A stretch of DNA of 62,951 nt from Methylobacterium soli (lineage in GTDB: Bacteria > Pseudomonadota > Alphaproteobacteria > Rhizobiales > Beijerinckiaceae), in the NCBI RefSeq assembly GCF_008806385.1, contig NZ_VZZK01000036.1:1-62951 (forward strand), written 5' to 3'. The notes beneath the pieces are model-generated. The model was not told the origin of the DNA. It worked only from the letters and a program-made list of their open reading frames with translations, and did not search any database. Within the stretch, counting starts at the first letter, position 1. Each line of letters starts with the position of its first letter. The translations under genes and the position numbers were made by a program. Positions 26,177-39,563 of the stretch are shown here, piece by piece.

Positions 26177-26659
26177 TCAGGCGCCGTACTGGACGCCGAC
26201 GACCTCGTAGGACTTGCCGCCGCCGGGCGTCGTGACCTCGACGGTGTCGCCCACGCCCTTGCCGATCAGCGCGCGGGCGATCGGCGAGGTGATGGAGACC
26301 CGGCCCGAGCGCACGTCGGCCTCGGGCTCGCCGACGATCTGGTAGGTCTTCTCTTCCTCGGTGTCCTCGTCGACGAGCTTCACGATCGCGCCGAACTTGA
26401 TCTTGTTGCCGGACAGCTTCGTGACGTCGATGATCTCGGCGCGCGAGATCATGCTCTCCAACTCGAGCACGCGGCCCTCGTTGTGGGACTGCGCCTCCTT
26501 GGCGGCGTGATACTCGGCATTCTCCGAGAGATCGCCCAGCGCCCGCGCCTCCGCGATCGCCTGGATGATGCGCTGCCGCTCGACCTGCTGGCGGTGCTTC
26601 AGCTCCTCCTCGAGGGCCGCGAAGCCACGCACCGTGATCGGAACCTTGTCTATCGCCAT
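26177..26659 (-). CDS. greA: Transcription elongation factor GreA
   Basis: GreA inserts its N-terminal coiled coil into the RNA polymerase secondary channel and stimulates cleavage of backtracked transcripts. The 160-residue product starts MAIDKVPITVRGFAALEEEL. The coiled-coil tip bears the acidic pair in ARALGDLSENAEYHAAKEAQ (D and E of the GDLSENAEY signature), followed by the C-terminal FKBP-like domain with YQIVGEPEADVRSGRVSITS and ARALIGKGVGDTVEV. The ATG at 26659 fits the family; it lies 122 bp downstream of carB. Confidence 0.97.
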   Translation of the reverse strand: MAIDKVPITVRGFAALEEELKHRQQVERQRIIQAIAEARALGDLSENAEYHAAKEAQSHNEGRVLELESMISRAEIIDVTKLSGNKIKFGAIVKLVDEDTEEEKTYQIVGEPEADVRSGRVSITSPIARALIGKGVGDTVEVTTPGGGKSYEVVGVQYGA

Positions 26660-26781
26660 CGTCTCGCGCCACAATGAATAGGCCCGGCCGGGAACGCCTA
26701 CGCTCCCTCCGGGCCATGATGAGAAGGCCCTGAACCCCGGACGCCGCGGCCGGCGCGAAATGCGCTGGCCGCTCAGTGGGT

Positions 26782-30255
<3,474 letters not shown>

Positions 30256-30485
30256 CGTTGGCCTTCGGTCAGGCGCGCGCGCCCGTCCTCGGGCGGCGCC
30301 GCGGGAGCGGAGCCGCCTGGAGGCGAGCGCATGCGGCGTGGATTGTCGTTGAGGCCCGCGTTTACACGCAGCCGGGCGCGTTTGAAAGAGCGCGCGGAAT
30401 GCCGGGAGCGGGGGGCCGGGATGTCGCGGACGGGACGCGCCCGGGCGCTCGGGCCCGGGGCCAGTCTTCGAATGCCCGCGCGGCG

Positions 30486-30860
30486 CTAGAGACCGATATA
30501 GAGGGCCGCGACGGCCCGGTCGATCGACAGGTAGAACACCCCGAAGGCGACGACCGCGGCGGCGGCGAATTCGAGGGTGAGGTTCGAGAGCGTCTGCGAG
30601 CGGCGCATGACCTCGCGGCCGAAATAGACGCTGAGCCACGCCACCGTCAGGACGGCCGGCATCACGAACAGGAAGGAGAGCGTGCTCTCGACGCGGCCGA
30701 GGCCGGCAGGGTCGAGGAGGGCGCGGATGTTGCGCACCCACGGCGCGTAGCAGGAGGCGTACAGGGTGGTCATCCAGGCAAGGCCAACGGCGACGCCGAG
30801 ATGAAAGGTGAAGATGCGATGCAGGCGCGAGAAGTCGTCGCGCGCGTCGTCTAAGGTCAT
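30486..30860 (-). CDS. Hypothetical small membrane protein
   Basis: A 124-residue protein between carA and carB, same strand. Three hydrophobic segments are visible: HLGVAVGLAWMTTLYASCY, LSFLFVMPAVLTVAWLSVYF and LEFAAAAVVAFGVFYLSID. The start MTLDDARDDF at 30860 was chosen because AGGGGG lies about 10 bases upstream; an alternative ATG at 30884 adds eight residues. No known family is recognised and nothing indicates a role in carbamoyl phosphate synthesis beyond position. Confidence 0.65.
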   Translation of the reverse strand: MTLDDARDDFSRLHRIFTFHLGVAVGLAWMTTLYASCYAPWVRNIRALLDPAGLGRVESTLSFLFVMPAVLTVAWLSVYFGREVMRRSQTLSNLTLEFAAAAVVAFGVFYLSIDRAVAALYIGL

Positions 30861-30966
30861 TCGCCAGCCCCCTGAATCAGCCATGCGCCCCGCGACGAAC
30901 GTTGTGGCATCGTCGTTAAGGAGCGGTTGACACGGGGTATGTTGAGGAAAGCCGGGTTTTTTGTGA

Positions 30967-31008
30967 CGCCGGCGCGCGCGCCGGCGCCACGGATGTGGCG
31001 ATCCGTGG
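30967..31008 (-). terminator. Paired hairpins downstream of carA (possible terminator)
   Basis: Immediately after the carA stop, on its strand, come two inverted repeats. The first has arms CCACGGAT/ATCCGTGG (30987-30994 and 31001-31008) with a 6-base loop. The second is a perfect 20-bp palindrome of CGCCGGCGCG and its complement at 30967-30986. No U-tract follows on the minus strand, so termination is plausible but not certain. Confidence 0.45.
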
Positions 31009-31012
31009 GCGC

Positions 31013-32263
31013 TCAGCCCTTCTGCATCGCGGTCTCGGGCTTGTTCTCGCGCATCAGCATTACGAAGCGCTCGAACAGGTAATGGCTGTCGCGCGGGCCC
31101 GGCGAGGCCTCGGGGTGGTGCTGCACCGAGAAGGCCGGGCGGTCGCTGAGCGTCAGGCCGCAATTCGAGCCATCGAACAGCGAGACATGGGTCTCGACGG
31201 CGTTCTCCGGCAGGCTCTGCGGGTCGACCGCGAAGCCGTGGTTCATCGAGACGATCTCGACCTTGCCGGTGGTCTTGTCCTTCACCGGGTGGTTCGCGCC
31301 GTGATGGCCCTGCGCCATCTTCACGGTGCGCCCGCCGAGCGCCAGGCCCATGAGCTGGTGGCCGAGGCAGATTCCGAAGGTCGGCACCCGCTCCTCCAAA
31401 AGCTCCCGGATGACCGGCACCGCGTAGGCGCCGGTGGCGGCCGGGTCGCCCGGCCCGTTCGACAGGAAGACGCCGTCGGGCTTGAGGGCCAGGATCTCGG
31501 CGGCGCTGGTGGTGGCGGGCACCACCGTCACGTCGCAGCCGGCCTCGGCCAGGAGCCGCAGGATGTTGCGCTTGACCCCGTAATCGATCGCCACGACCCG
31601 GTAGCCCTGGCCGGGCTCGCGCCGGCCGTAGCCGCCCTTCACGGCCCAGACGGTCTCGGTCCAGTCGGAGGTCTCGCGGCTCGTCACCGGCGGCACGAGG
31701 TCGAGACCCTCCATCGGGGCGAGCGCGGCGGCGCGCGCCTTCAGGGCCTCGCGGTCGAAGCGGCCCTCGGGATCGTTGGCCAGGACCGCGTTCGGCATGC
31801 CGTGGTCGCGAATGCGGGCGGTGAGCGCGCGGGTGTCGATGCCGGTGATGCCGGCGATGCCGCGGGCCTTCAGCCAGCCGTCGAGGTGGCGCGACGAGCG
31901 CCAGCTCGACGGCTGGGTCACCGCCGAGGCGATCACCACGCCGCGCACGCCCGAGGCCGGGGCCGCGTCGAGGCTCTCGAGATCCTCGTCATTCGTGCCG
32001 ACATTGCCGATATGCGGGAAGGTGAAGGTGACGATCTGCCCCGCATAGGAGGGATCGGTCAGGATCTCCTGATAGCCCGTCATCGCGGTGTTGAAGCAGA
32101 CCTCGCCGTCGGCGATACCGGTCTGGCCGATGCCGAACCCTTCGAGGATCGTCCCGTCCGCCAGGACCAGGAGGGCGGTGGCGACGGGCTCGGCCCAGGG
32201 CTCCGGCGAAGAGCGCTCGGGCGCGGGGCGGGGATGCGCGGGGGCGCCATCGTCTTGCAGCAT
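31013..32263 (-). CDS. carA: Carbamoyl-phosphate synthase small chain
   Basis: Glutamine amidotransferase subunit that supplies ammonia to CarB through a tunnel. The 416 residues comprise the N-terminal CPSase small domain (LVLADGTILEGFGIGQTGIA, CFNTAMTGYQEILTDPSYAG) and a C-terminal class I amidotransferase domain with the nucleophile Cys in VPTFGICLGHQLMGLALGG, preceded by FLSNGPGDPAA, and the catalytic His/Glu in FSVQHHPEASPGPRDSHYLF. It is separated from carB by one small membrane gene and is divergent from yqeY. Confidence 0.97.
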   Translation of the reverse strand: MLQDDGAPAHPRPAPERSSPEPWAEPVATALLVLADGTILEGFGIGQTGIADGEVCFNTAMTGYQEILTDPSYAGQIVTFTFPHIGNVGTNDEDLESLDAAPASGVRGVVIASAVTQPSSWRSSRHLDGWLKARGIAGITGIDTRALTARIRDHGMPNAVLANDPEGRFDREALKARAAALAPMEGLDLVPPVTSRETSDWTETVWAVKGGYGRREPGQGYRVVAIDYGVKRNILRLLAEAGCDVTVVPATTSAAEILALKPDGVFLSNGPGDPAATGAYAVPVIRELLEERVPTFGICLGHQLMGLALGGRTVKMAQGHHGANHPVKDKTTGKVEIVSMNHGFAVDPQSLPENAVETHVSLFDGSNCGLTLSDRPAFSVQHHPEASPGPRDSHYLFERFVMLMRENKPETAMQKG

Positions 32264-32446
32264 CGGCGTGATCTCGCTTATGTCCGGCCGGACCCCGCGC
32301 CCCCGAAGGCGCGCGTGCAGGTGGCTTGAAACGTACGGCGCTCATACCGAGCGCGCTGTCACGGGGTCAATGTGGTCCCGGCGCGCCGGTCCCTCAACCG
32401 CCGCAAATCGCAGGCCACCCAACAGATTTTCGAATTGGAGACGAAC

Positions 32447-32911
32447 ATGCCGTTGCGCGAGCGCTTCACCGCCGAGATGAAGGAGGCCATGAAGGCCGGC
32501 GAGAAGGCGAAGCTCGCCACCGTCCGGATGATTCAGGCGGCGCTGAAGGACAAGGACATCGAGGCCCGCGGCCTCGGCAAGGACCCGGCGAGCGACGAGG
32601 ACATCCTGGCGCTGCTGCAGAAGATGATCAAGCAGCGCAACGAATCGGCCAGCGTCTACGACCAGGGCGGCCGCCCGGAACTGGCCGGGAACGAGCGCGC
32701 CGAGATCGCCATCATCGCGGGCTTCCTGCCCCAGCAGATGGACGAGGCCGAGACTGAGGCGGCGATCGCCGCCGCCGTCGCGGAGACGGGCGCGGCCGGC
32801 CCGAAGGACATGGGCAAGGTCATCGCCGTCCTGAAGGGCAAGTATGCCGGCCGCATGGATTTCGGAAAGGCGAGCGGGCTGGTCAAGGCGGCGCTCTCCG
32901 ACAAGGCCTGA
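32447..32911 (+). CDS. GatB/YqeY domain-containing protein
   Basis: A 154-residue YqeY-like protein, homologous to the tail domain of the GatB subunit of the tRNA-dependent amidotransferase. It starts MPLRERFTAEMKEAMKAGEK. Seen: TVRMIQAALKDKDIEARG, EDILALLQKMIKQRNESASV, ERAEIAIIAGFLPQQMDEAE and a C-terminal block MGKVIAVLKGKYAGRMDFGK. Tail domains of this type can bind tRNA; a stand-alone function is not established. It lies between carA and dnaG, a conserved neighbourhood in Rhizobiales, with the brnTA pair inserted on the other strand. Confidence 0.92.
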   Translation: MPLRERFTAEMKEAMKAGEKAKLATVRMIQAALKDKDIEARGLGKDPASDEDILALLQKMIKQRNESASVYDQGGRPELAGNERAEIAIIAGFLPQQMDEAETEAAIAAAVAETGAAGPKDMGKVIAVLKGKYAGRMDFGKASGLVKAALSDKA

Positions 32912-32931
32912 GGAACTCAGCCCGGGGGGCC

Positions 32932-33255
32932 TCAGGTGCGGCCCTGCTTGCCCCGGGCCTTGATGTAGCTGCGCAGCACGGCGTTGATGCGGCCCTGGTA
33001 GCCGCTGCCGCCGTGCTTGAAGAAGGCCAGGATGTCCTCATCCAGCCGGATCGAGATCGGCACCTTGCGCGGTGGATCGATGGCCTCGGCCTGCGACCAA
33101 TCGATATCGAGGGGGGCCGCATCCGGATCCTCGGCGACGGCGGCGGCGATGGCCTCGTCCGACAGGCCCGCGATGCGGGCCGTATCCGTCAGCCCCCTGG
33201 TCAGCCCTTTGAGCCGCTCATGTCTTGAAACGCGCGTCGTACGCTTCCCGCTCAT
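32932..33255 (-). CDS. brnA: BrnA family antitoxin
   Basis: A 107-residue antitoxin that should bind and neutralise BrnT and repress its own operon. The C-terminal BrnA domain is a ribbon-helix-helix: PPRKVPISIRLDEDILAFFK and GSGYQGRINAVLRSYIKARG (about residues 61-100). The N-terminal half (DPDAAPLDIDWSQAEAIDPP) is the toxin-contacting region in relatives. It follows brnT with a 38-bp overlap, so the order is toxin first, as usual for BrnTA. The AT-rich palindromes at 33631-33648 are a candidate operator. Confidence 0.88.
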   Translation of the reverse strand: MSGKRTTRVSRHERLKGLTRGLTDTARIAGLSDEAIAAAVAEDPDAAPLDIDWSQAEAIDPPRKVPISIRLDEDILAFFKHGGSGYQGRINAVLRSYIKARGKQGRT

Positions 33256-33493
33256 TTCGCCTCGCCGCTCTGGCCGAGATGATCCGCACGACGCCGTCGC
33301 GATCGGTCCAAACCACCGCCGCGAGGGCCGGCCCGATCCGGCCCAGGCTGACCTGTCGCGGCTCGCCCGCATGCTGCGAGGCGAATGTGAGGTGTGGATA
33401 ATCGAAGATCGCGATCGCATCGCGAAAATCGATGCCATGCTTCTCCAAGTTGCTGATTCGCTTGCGCTCGTCCCACGCGAACGCTTCGGGCAT
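33218..33493 (-). CDS. brnT: BrnT family toxin
   Basis: A 91-residue RelE-fold ribonuclease toxin of type II. Family motifs are clear: FAWDERKRISNLEKHGIDFR, DAIAIFDYPHLTF and a C-terminal VVRIISARAARRNEREAYDA, matching the RIISAR-x(3)-ER-Y pattern of BrnT. The Brucella enzyme inhibits translation under stress by RNA cleavage. It is first in the brnTA operon and is divergent from dnaG, with 220 bp between the start codons. Confidence 0.9.
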   Translation of the reverse strand: MPEAFAWDERKRISNLEKHGIDFRDAIAIFDYPHLTFASQHAGEPRQVSLGRIGPALAAVVWTDRDGVVRIISARAARRNEREAYDARFKT

Positions 33494-33630
33494 GGGTGCG
33501 TGACGCTCTCGGCGGAATCGCGTGGTGGCCCAGCTTGGCGGGACGAATTGTTAAGCCATTTTTGACGATGATGAAGAGGCCGCTCAGAGCCAACGTGACG
33601 TCCTCGATCCGGGCTCGATCCCGCTTGAAA

Positions 33631-33648
33631 ATACAATTGTATATACAA
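33631..33648. promoter_or_regulatory. Nested AT-rich palindromes between brnT and dnaG
   Basis: Two overlapping perfect 12-bp palindromes, ATACAATTGTAT (33631-33642) and TTGTATATACAA (33637-33648), form an 18-bp AT-rich site in otherwise GC-rich DNA. It lies about 140 bp upstream of brnT and 66 bp upstream of dnaG. It is a good candidate for BrnA binding, which could affect dnaG-rpoD transcription too; this is inference. Confidence 0.55.
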
Positions 33649-33713
33649 AGCCGTTTCTCGGCAATCGCACGTCATCCCTCACGCAAGGCGCCGACCCGCG
33701 AACTGGCCATCTG

Positions 33714-35621
33714 ATGCGCTACCCGCCCCACCTCCTGGACGAGATCCGCGCCCGGCTGCCGGCCTCCGACGTGATCGGCCGGCGCGTGCGGCTGAAGAAG
33801 GCCGGCCGCGAGTGGCGCGGCCTGTCGCCGTTCAACGCCGAGAAGTCGCCCTCCTTCTACGTGAACGACCAGAAGCAGTTCTATCACTGCTTCTCATCGG
33901 GCAAGCACGGCGACGTCTTCACCTTCCTGATGGAGACGGAGGGGCTAAGCTTCCCCGAGGCCGTCGAGAGGCTCGCCGGGGAGGCGGGCGTATCCTTGCC
34001 GGCGCCGAGCGCCGACACCCGCGAGATGGAGACCCGGCGGCGCGGCGCCATCGAGGTGATGGAGCTCACCGCCGCTTATTTCGAGGAGCAGCTACGCGGC
34101 GCGGCGGGGGCGCAGGCCCGGGCCTATCTCGACCGGCGCGGGCTCGGGACCGAGATCCGCACCCGCTTCCGGCTCGGCTACGCCCCCGGGGCGCGCTACG
34201 GCCTGCGCGACTTCCTGGCGGGCAAGGACGTCGAGAAGGACCTGATGGCCGAGCTCGGCCTCCTCGTCACCGGCGAGGACATCCCTGTCCCGTACGACCG
34301 CTTCCGCGACCGGATCATCTTCCCGATCGCGGACCTGCGCGGCCGGGTCATCGCCTTCGGCGGCCGGGCCATGCAGGCCGATGCCAAGGCGAAGTACCTG
34401 AACTCGCCGGAGACCCCGCTCTTCCACAAGGGCCAGGGGCTCTACAACCTGCACCAGGCCCGCAAGCCGGCGCATGAGCGCGGCACCCTCATCTCGGTGG
34501 AGGGCTATGTCGACGCCATCGCGATGACGATGGGCGGGCATCCGAACGTGGTGGCCTCCCTCGGGACGGCACTGACCGAGGAGCAGATCGCCCTGCTCTG
34601 GCGCCACGCCGACGAGCCGATCCTCTGCTTCGACGGGGACGGGGCCGGCCAGCGCGCTGCCTTCAAGGCCCTCGACGTGGCGCTGCCGCTGCTGGCGCCC
34701 GGAAAGTCCCTGCGCTTCGCGCTCCTGCCCGAGGGGCAGGACCCGGACGACCTTCTGCGCTCGGGCGGCCCGTCCGCCCTCGATCGGGTGCTCGACACGG
34801 CCAAGCCCCTGGTCGAGGTGCTGTGGTCGCGCGCCACCGAGGCCGGCCCGCTCGACACGCCCGAGCGCCGTGCCGGCCTCGCCAAGACCCTGCGCGAGAT
34901 GGTGGCGGGCATCCGCGACGAGACCGTCCGGCGCTTCTATCGCGACGAGATCGAGGAGCGGCTGCGGGGCATGTCGCCCCGCGCCAGCGCCCAGCGCGCG
35001 CCCTATCAGCCGGGCGCCCGGCCCGGCGGGTTCCAGCGCCGGCCCCGCCCGGGCGACCCGCCGCCCTCGCCGCGGCTCACCGCGGGCCCGAGCGCGCAGC
35101 TCGCCCGCTCGACCGGGTTTGCCGGCAGCGGCAGCTCGCGCGAGGCCATGATCGTCGCGAGCCTGCTCGCCCATCCGGAGCTTCTGGGCCTCGGCGCCGA
35201 GGATCTGGCCGAACTCGATCTCGAAGACCCGGACGCGCAGGCCTTGCGCTCGTTCCTGCTCGACCGGGCGGCCGATGCGGCACAGCCGGACGCGTCCGTG
35301 GTGGAGAACCGCCTGAGCCGCTCCGGACTCGAGGCGGCCGCCGAGCGCCTGGCCGCCAGGGTGCGCCCCGGCGACCGCTGGACCCTCGACCCGCATGCCG
35401 ATCCCGTGCGTCTCGAAGACGCATTGCGTCAGGCCGTGATCTTGCACCGCAAGGCCGGCGCGCTAAATAGCGAACTCCGCCAGGCTGAACGGGCATTGGT
35501 CGAAGAGGAAACCGAGGCGAACTTCGCGTGGCTGTGCGACGTCAAGGAGCGCTTGGCGGTGATCGCCGGAGCGGAGGCGGAGACGGACTTGCCTGACACG
35601 ACCGACTCGACCGCGCCTTGA
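33714..35621 (+). CDS. dnaG: DNA primase
   Basis: Primase that makes RNA primers at the replication fork. The 635 residues have the N-terminal CHC2 region, a Toprim core (TLISVEGYVDAIAMTMGG; PILCFDGDGAGQRAAFKA; LPEGQDPDDLL) and a C-terminal DnaB-interaction region after a Pro/Arg-rich linker (about residues 420-480). The zinc ligands are largely lost: the usual CPFH is SPFN (Ser38, Asn41) and the usual HCFGC is HCFSS (Cys59 kept, Ser62). Many alphaproteobacterial primases show this kind of loss. It is followed by rpoD, the classic macromolecular-synthesis arrangement without rpsU. Confidence 0.96.
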   Translation: MRYPPHLLDEIRARLPASDVIGRRVRLKKAGREWRGLSPFNAEKSPSFYVNDQKQFYHCFSSGKHGDVFTFLMETEGLSFPEAVERLAGEAGVSLPAPSADTREMETRRRGAIEVMELTAAYFEEQLRGAAGAQARAYLDRRGLGTEIRTRFRLGYAPGARYGLRDFLAGKDVEKDLMAELGLLVTGEDIPVPYDRFRDRIIFPIADLRGRVIAFGGRAMQADAKAKYLNSPETPLFHKGQGLYNLHQARKPAHERGTLISVEGYVDAIAMTMGGHPNVVASLGTALTEEQIALLWRHADEPILCFDGDGAGQRAAFKALDVALPLLAPGKSLRFALLPEGQDPDDLLRSGGPSALDRVLDTAKPLVEVLWSRATEAGPLDTPERRAGLAKTLREMVAGIRDETVRRFYRDEIEERLRGMSPRASAQRAPYQPGARPGGFQRRPRPGDPPPSPRLTAGPSAQLARSTGFAGSGSSREAMIVASLLAHPELLGLGAEDLAELDLEDPDAQALRSFLLDRAADAAQPDASVVENRLSRSGLEAAAERLAARVRPGDRWTLDPHADPVRLEDALRQAVILHRKAGALNSELRQAERALVEEETEANFAWLCDVKERLAVIAGAEAETDLPDTTDSTAP

Positions 35622-35822
35622 AGCTCGTGCAATGGCAGGGTTACGCAACGCCCCGGCGTCGCATAGTTAACAATCGGTCAAGCGTCTTGCTTGCATACCG
35701 GGATCTGAGATCGACGCGGCCGGTGGGTGAGCGGGCTGCGGTTCACATGCATTGCGGCGTCGATGGCGCGGGGCGGCCCGAAAGCTTCGGCATCACGCTG
35801 CCACGAAAACAATAGGCTGATC

Positions 35823-37820
<1,998 letters not shown>

Positions 37821-37863
37821 GCCGGACCCGGCACAGGCCGGGCCCGGACATTCGTGCCGATGC

Positions 37864-37902
37864 CCGAGGACGCGAAACCTCCACGAAGTTTCGCGTCCTC
37901 GG
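37864..37902 (+). terminator. Long hairpin after rpoD
   Basis: A perfect 15-bp inverted repeat, CCGAGGACGCGAAAC at 37864-37878 and its complement at 37888-37902, with a 9-base loop, 43 bp after the rpoD stop. No run of T follows directly, so it may act as a processing or stability hairpin or a Rho-assisted terminator. Confidence 0.6.
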
Positions 37903-37989
37903 CCTGTTCTCGTCGTCAGGTTTCGCCGCGTCGCTGCATTTACGACAGGGTGCGACCGTCAGTAAGGTTTCGGCGTCGCGAATCCGTCC

Positions 37990-39300
37990 GTGACCATTGC
38001 CGCCTTCCCGCCGCCGCACCACCTTGGCCGTATGCTCGACCTTGGCCCGCAGAAGACGCCGTCCTTGCCGACCGCCGAAGCCGACGGCTCGGAGGCCGAG
38101 GGCGTGCCGTTCGGCCTGATGCAGGATTGCGTCGCCCTGCGCGACTGGCTCCTGAGCGAGGGCACGCGCGTGCTCGCGGCGGATGACCTGCTGGCCGGTC
38201 TCGCCGAGCGCCTCAACGAACTCGACGTGCCGGTGGACCGGGCGAGCACCGCCATCGATACCCTGCACTCGGAATATGCCGGCGTCGGCCGTTCCTGGAG
38301 CCGCGAGGGCGGCGCGACCGTGCGCCTGTTCCCGCATGGCGAGGCCTCCGACGCGGCCTACCGGGCGAGCCCGTTCTACACGGTCCACCAGACCGGCGCC
38401 TGGCTGAGCCTCGACCTCGACGAGACCCCGGACGAGACCTACGCGATCCTGCCCGAGCTGAAGGCCGCGGGCTACCGCCACTACCTCGTGGCGCCGCTGA
38501 TCTTCACGAACGGGGCGCGCAACGGCATTACCTTCGCCACCCGGGCGAAGACGGGGTTCCGCGACGACCACATCGCGATCCTGCGCTTCATCATGCCGAC
38601 GCTCGCGGCCGTGATGGAGATGCGCCTCGTCAACAAGCAGCTCGATCAGGTGCTGCGGATCTATGTGGGCGACGAGCCGCACCGGGCGATCCTGTCGGGC
38701 TCGATCCGCCGCGGCCACGTGCAGCGCATCCGCTCCGCGATTCTCTTCGCGGACATGCGCGACTACACCCACATCTCCGCCGACATGACGCCCGAGGAGG
38801 CGGTCGACCTCCTCAACATCTTCTTCGATTGCCTCGTCCCGGCGATCGAGCGCGAGGGCGGCGAGGTCCTGAAATATCTCGGCGACGGCCTGTTGGCGAT
38901 CTTCCGCGAGCCCGGCGACGACCTCGGCGGCGCCGCCAAGGGCGCGCTCACCGCCGCGCAGGCGGCGCTGACCGCCCTCGACGAAGCGAACGCGCTCGGG
39001 CGCTTCGCCGACCCGGTCGCGGCCGGCATCGCGCTCCATCACGGCGAGGCCGCCTACGGCAATGTCGGCTCGGGCACGCGCCTCGACTTCACGGTGATCG
39101 GGCGCGACGTGAACCTCGCGAGCCGCATCGCCCGTCTGAACAAGACGCTCGGCGAGCCGCTCCTGATGTCGAAGCCCTTCGTGGATTTCCTCTGGGGCGA
39201 TCCCGAGCCGCTGGGCGAGCACGTCCTCGACGGCTTCCCGGAGCCGATGCTGGTCTACCGCCCCGGGCGCAAGCCCGCCGCCTGCCGCGATCGGGCCTGA
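37990..39300 (+). CDS. Class III adenylate/guanylate cyclase
   Basis: A 436-residue soluble protein with a C-terminal class III cyclase domain. The metal-binding aspartates are in ILFADMRDYTHISADMTPEE and KYLGDGLLAIF, and the transition-state Asn/Arg are in DVNLASRIARLNKTLG. The N-terminal ~230 residues resemble the sensory part of other rhizobial cyclases (DWLLSEGTRVLAADDLLAGL, FMPTLAAVMEMR-type end). It should make cAMP; whether it also makes cGMP cannot be told. The start is taken as GTG at 37990; ATG at 38032 is an alternative. No effector gene is adjacent. Confidence 0.87.
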   Translation: MTIAAFPPPHHLGRMLDLGPQKTPSLPTAEADGSEAEGVPFGLMQDCVALRDWLLSEGTRVLAADDLLAGLAERLNELDVPVDRASTAIDTLHSEYAGVGRSWSREGGATVRLFPHGEASDAAYRASPFYTVHQTGAWLSLDLDETPDETYAILPELKAAGYRHYLVAPLIFTNGARNGITFATRAKTGFRDDHIAILRFIMPTLAAVMEMRLVNKQLDQVLRIYVGDEPHRAILSGSIRRGHVQRIRSAILFADMRDYTHISADMTPEEAVDLLNIFFDCLVPAIEREGGEVLKYLGDGLLAIFREPGDDLGGAAKGALTAAQAALTALDEANALGRFADPVAAGIALHHGEAAYGNVGSGTRLDFTVIGRDVNLASRIARLNKTLGEPLLMSKPFVDFLWGDPEPLGEHVLDGFPEPMLVYRPGRKPAACRDRA

Positions 39301-39368
39301 GGCGGGCCCTGCGTTCGGGCGCCCCCGGGCCTTGACCCGACGCCGCCCGCGTCCCAATCTAAGGGCGT

Positions 39369-39481
39369 TCCAGGGAGATCCCCGGCAAGGGGCTGAGAAA
39401 CCGATGGACCTTTCCTTCGCGGAAAGGTCGGCGCGGAAATCCTTCGAACCTGATCCGGCTCATACCGGCGTAGGGATTGGA
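39369..39481 (+). promoter_or_regulatory. TPP riboswitch (THI element)
   Basis: The conserved thi-box elements are present: GGCTGAGA at 39391-39398 and GAACCTGATCCGG followed by CATACCGGCGTAGGGA at 39446-39475. A P3 stem GACCTTTCC/GGAAAGGTC is closed by TTCGC, and short P1 arms TCCA (39369-39372) and TGGA (39478-39481) close the element. It should turn down thiOSGE when thiamine pyrophosphate is plentiful. No U-tract terminator follows, so control is probably of translation. Confidence 0.95.
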
Positions 39482-39563
39482 CCGCGGGTTTCGAGAAAGC
39501 CCGGTTGCTTCGAAGAGAAGCTGCAGGACACCAATCTCTGCGGGCCATCGCGGAGATCGATCC

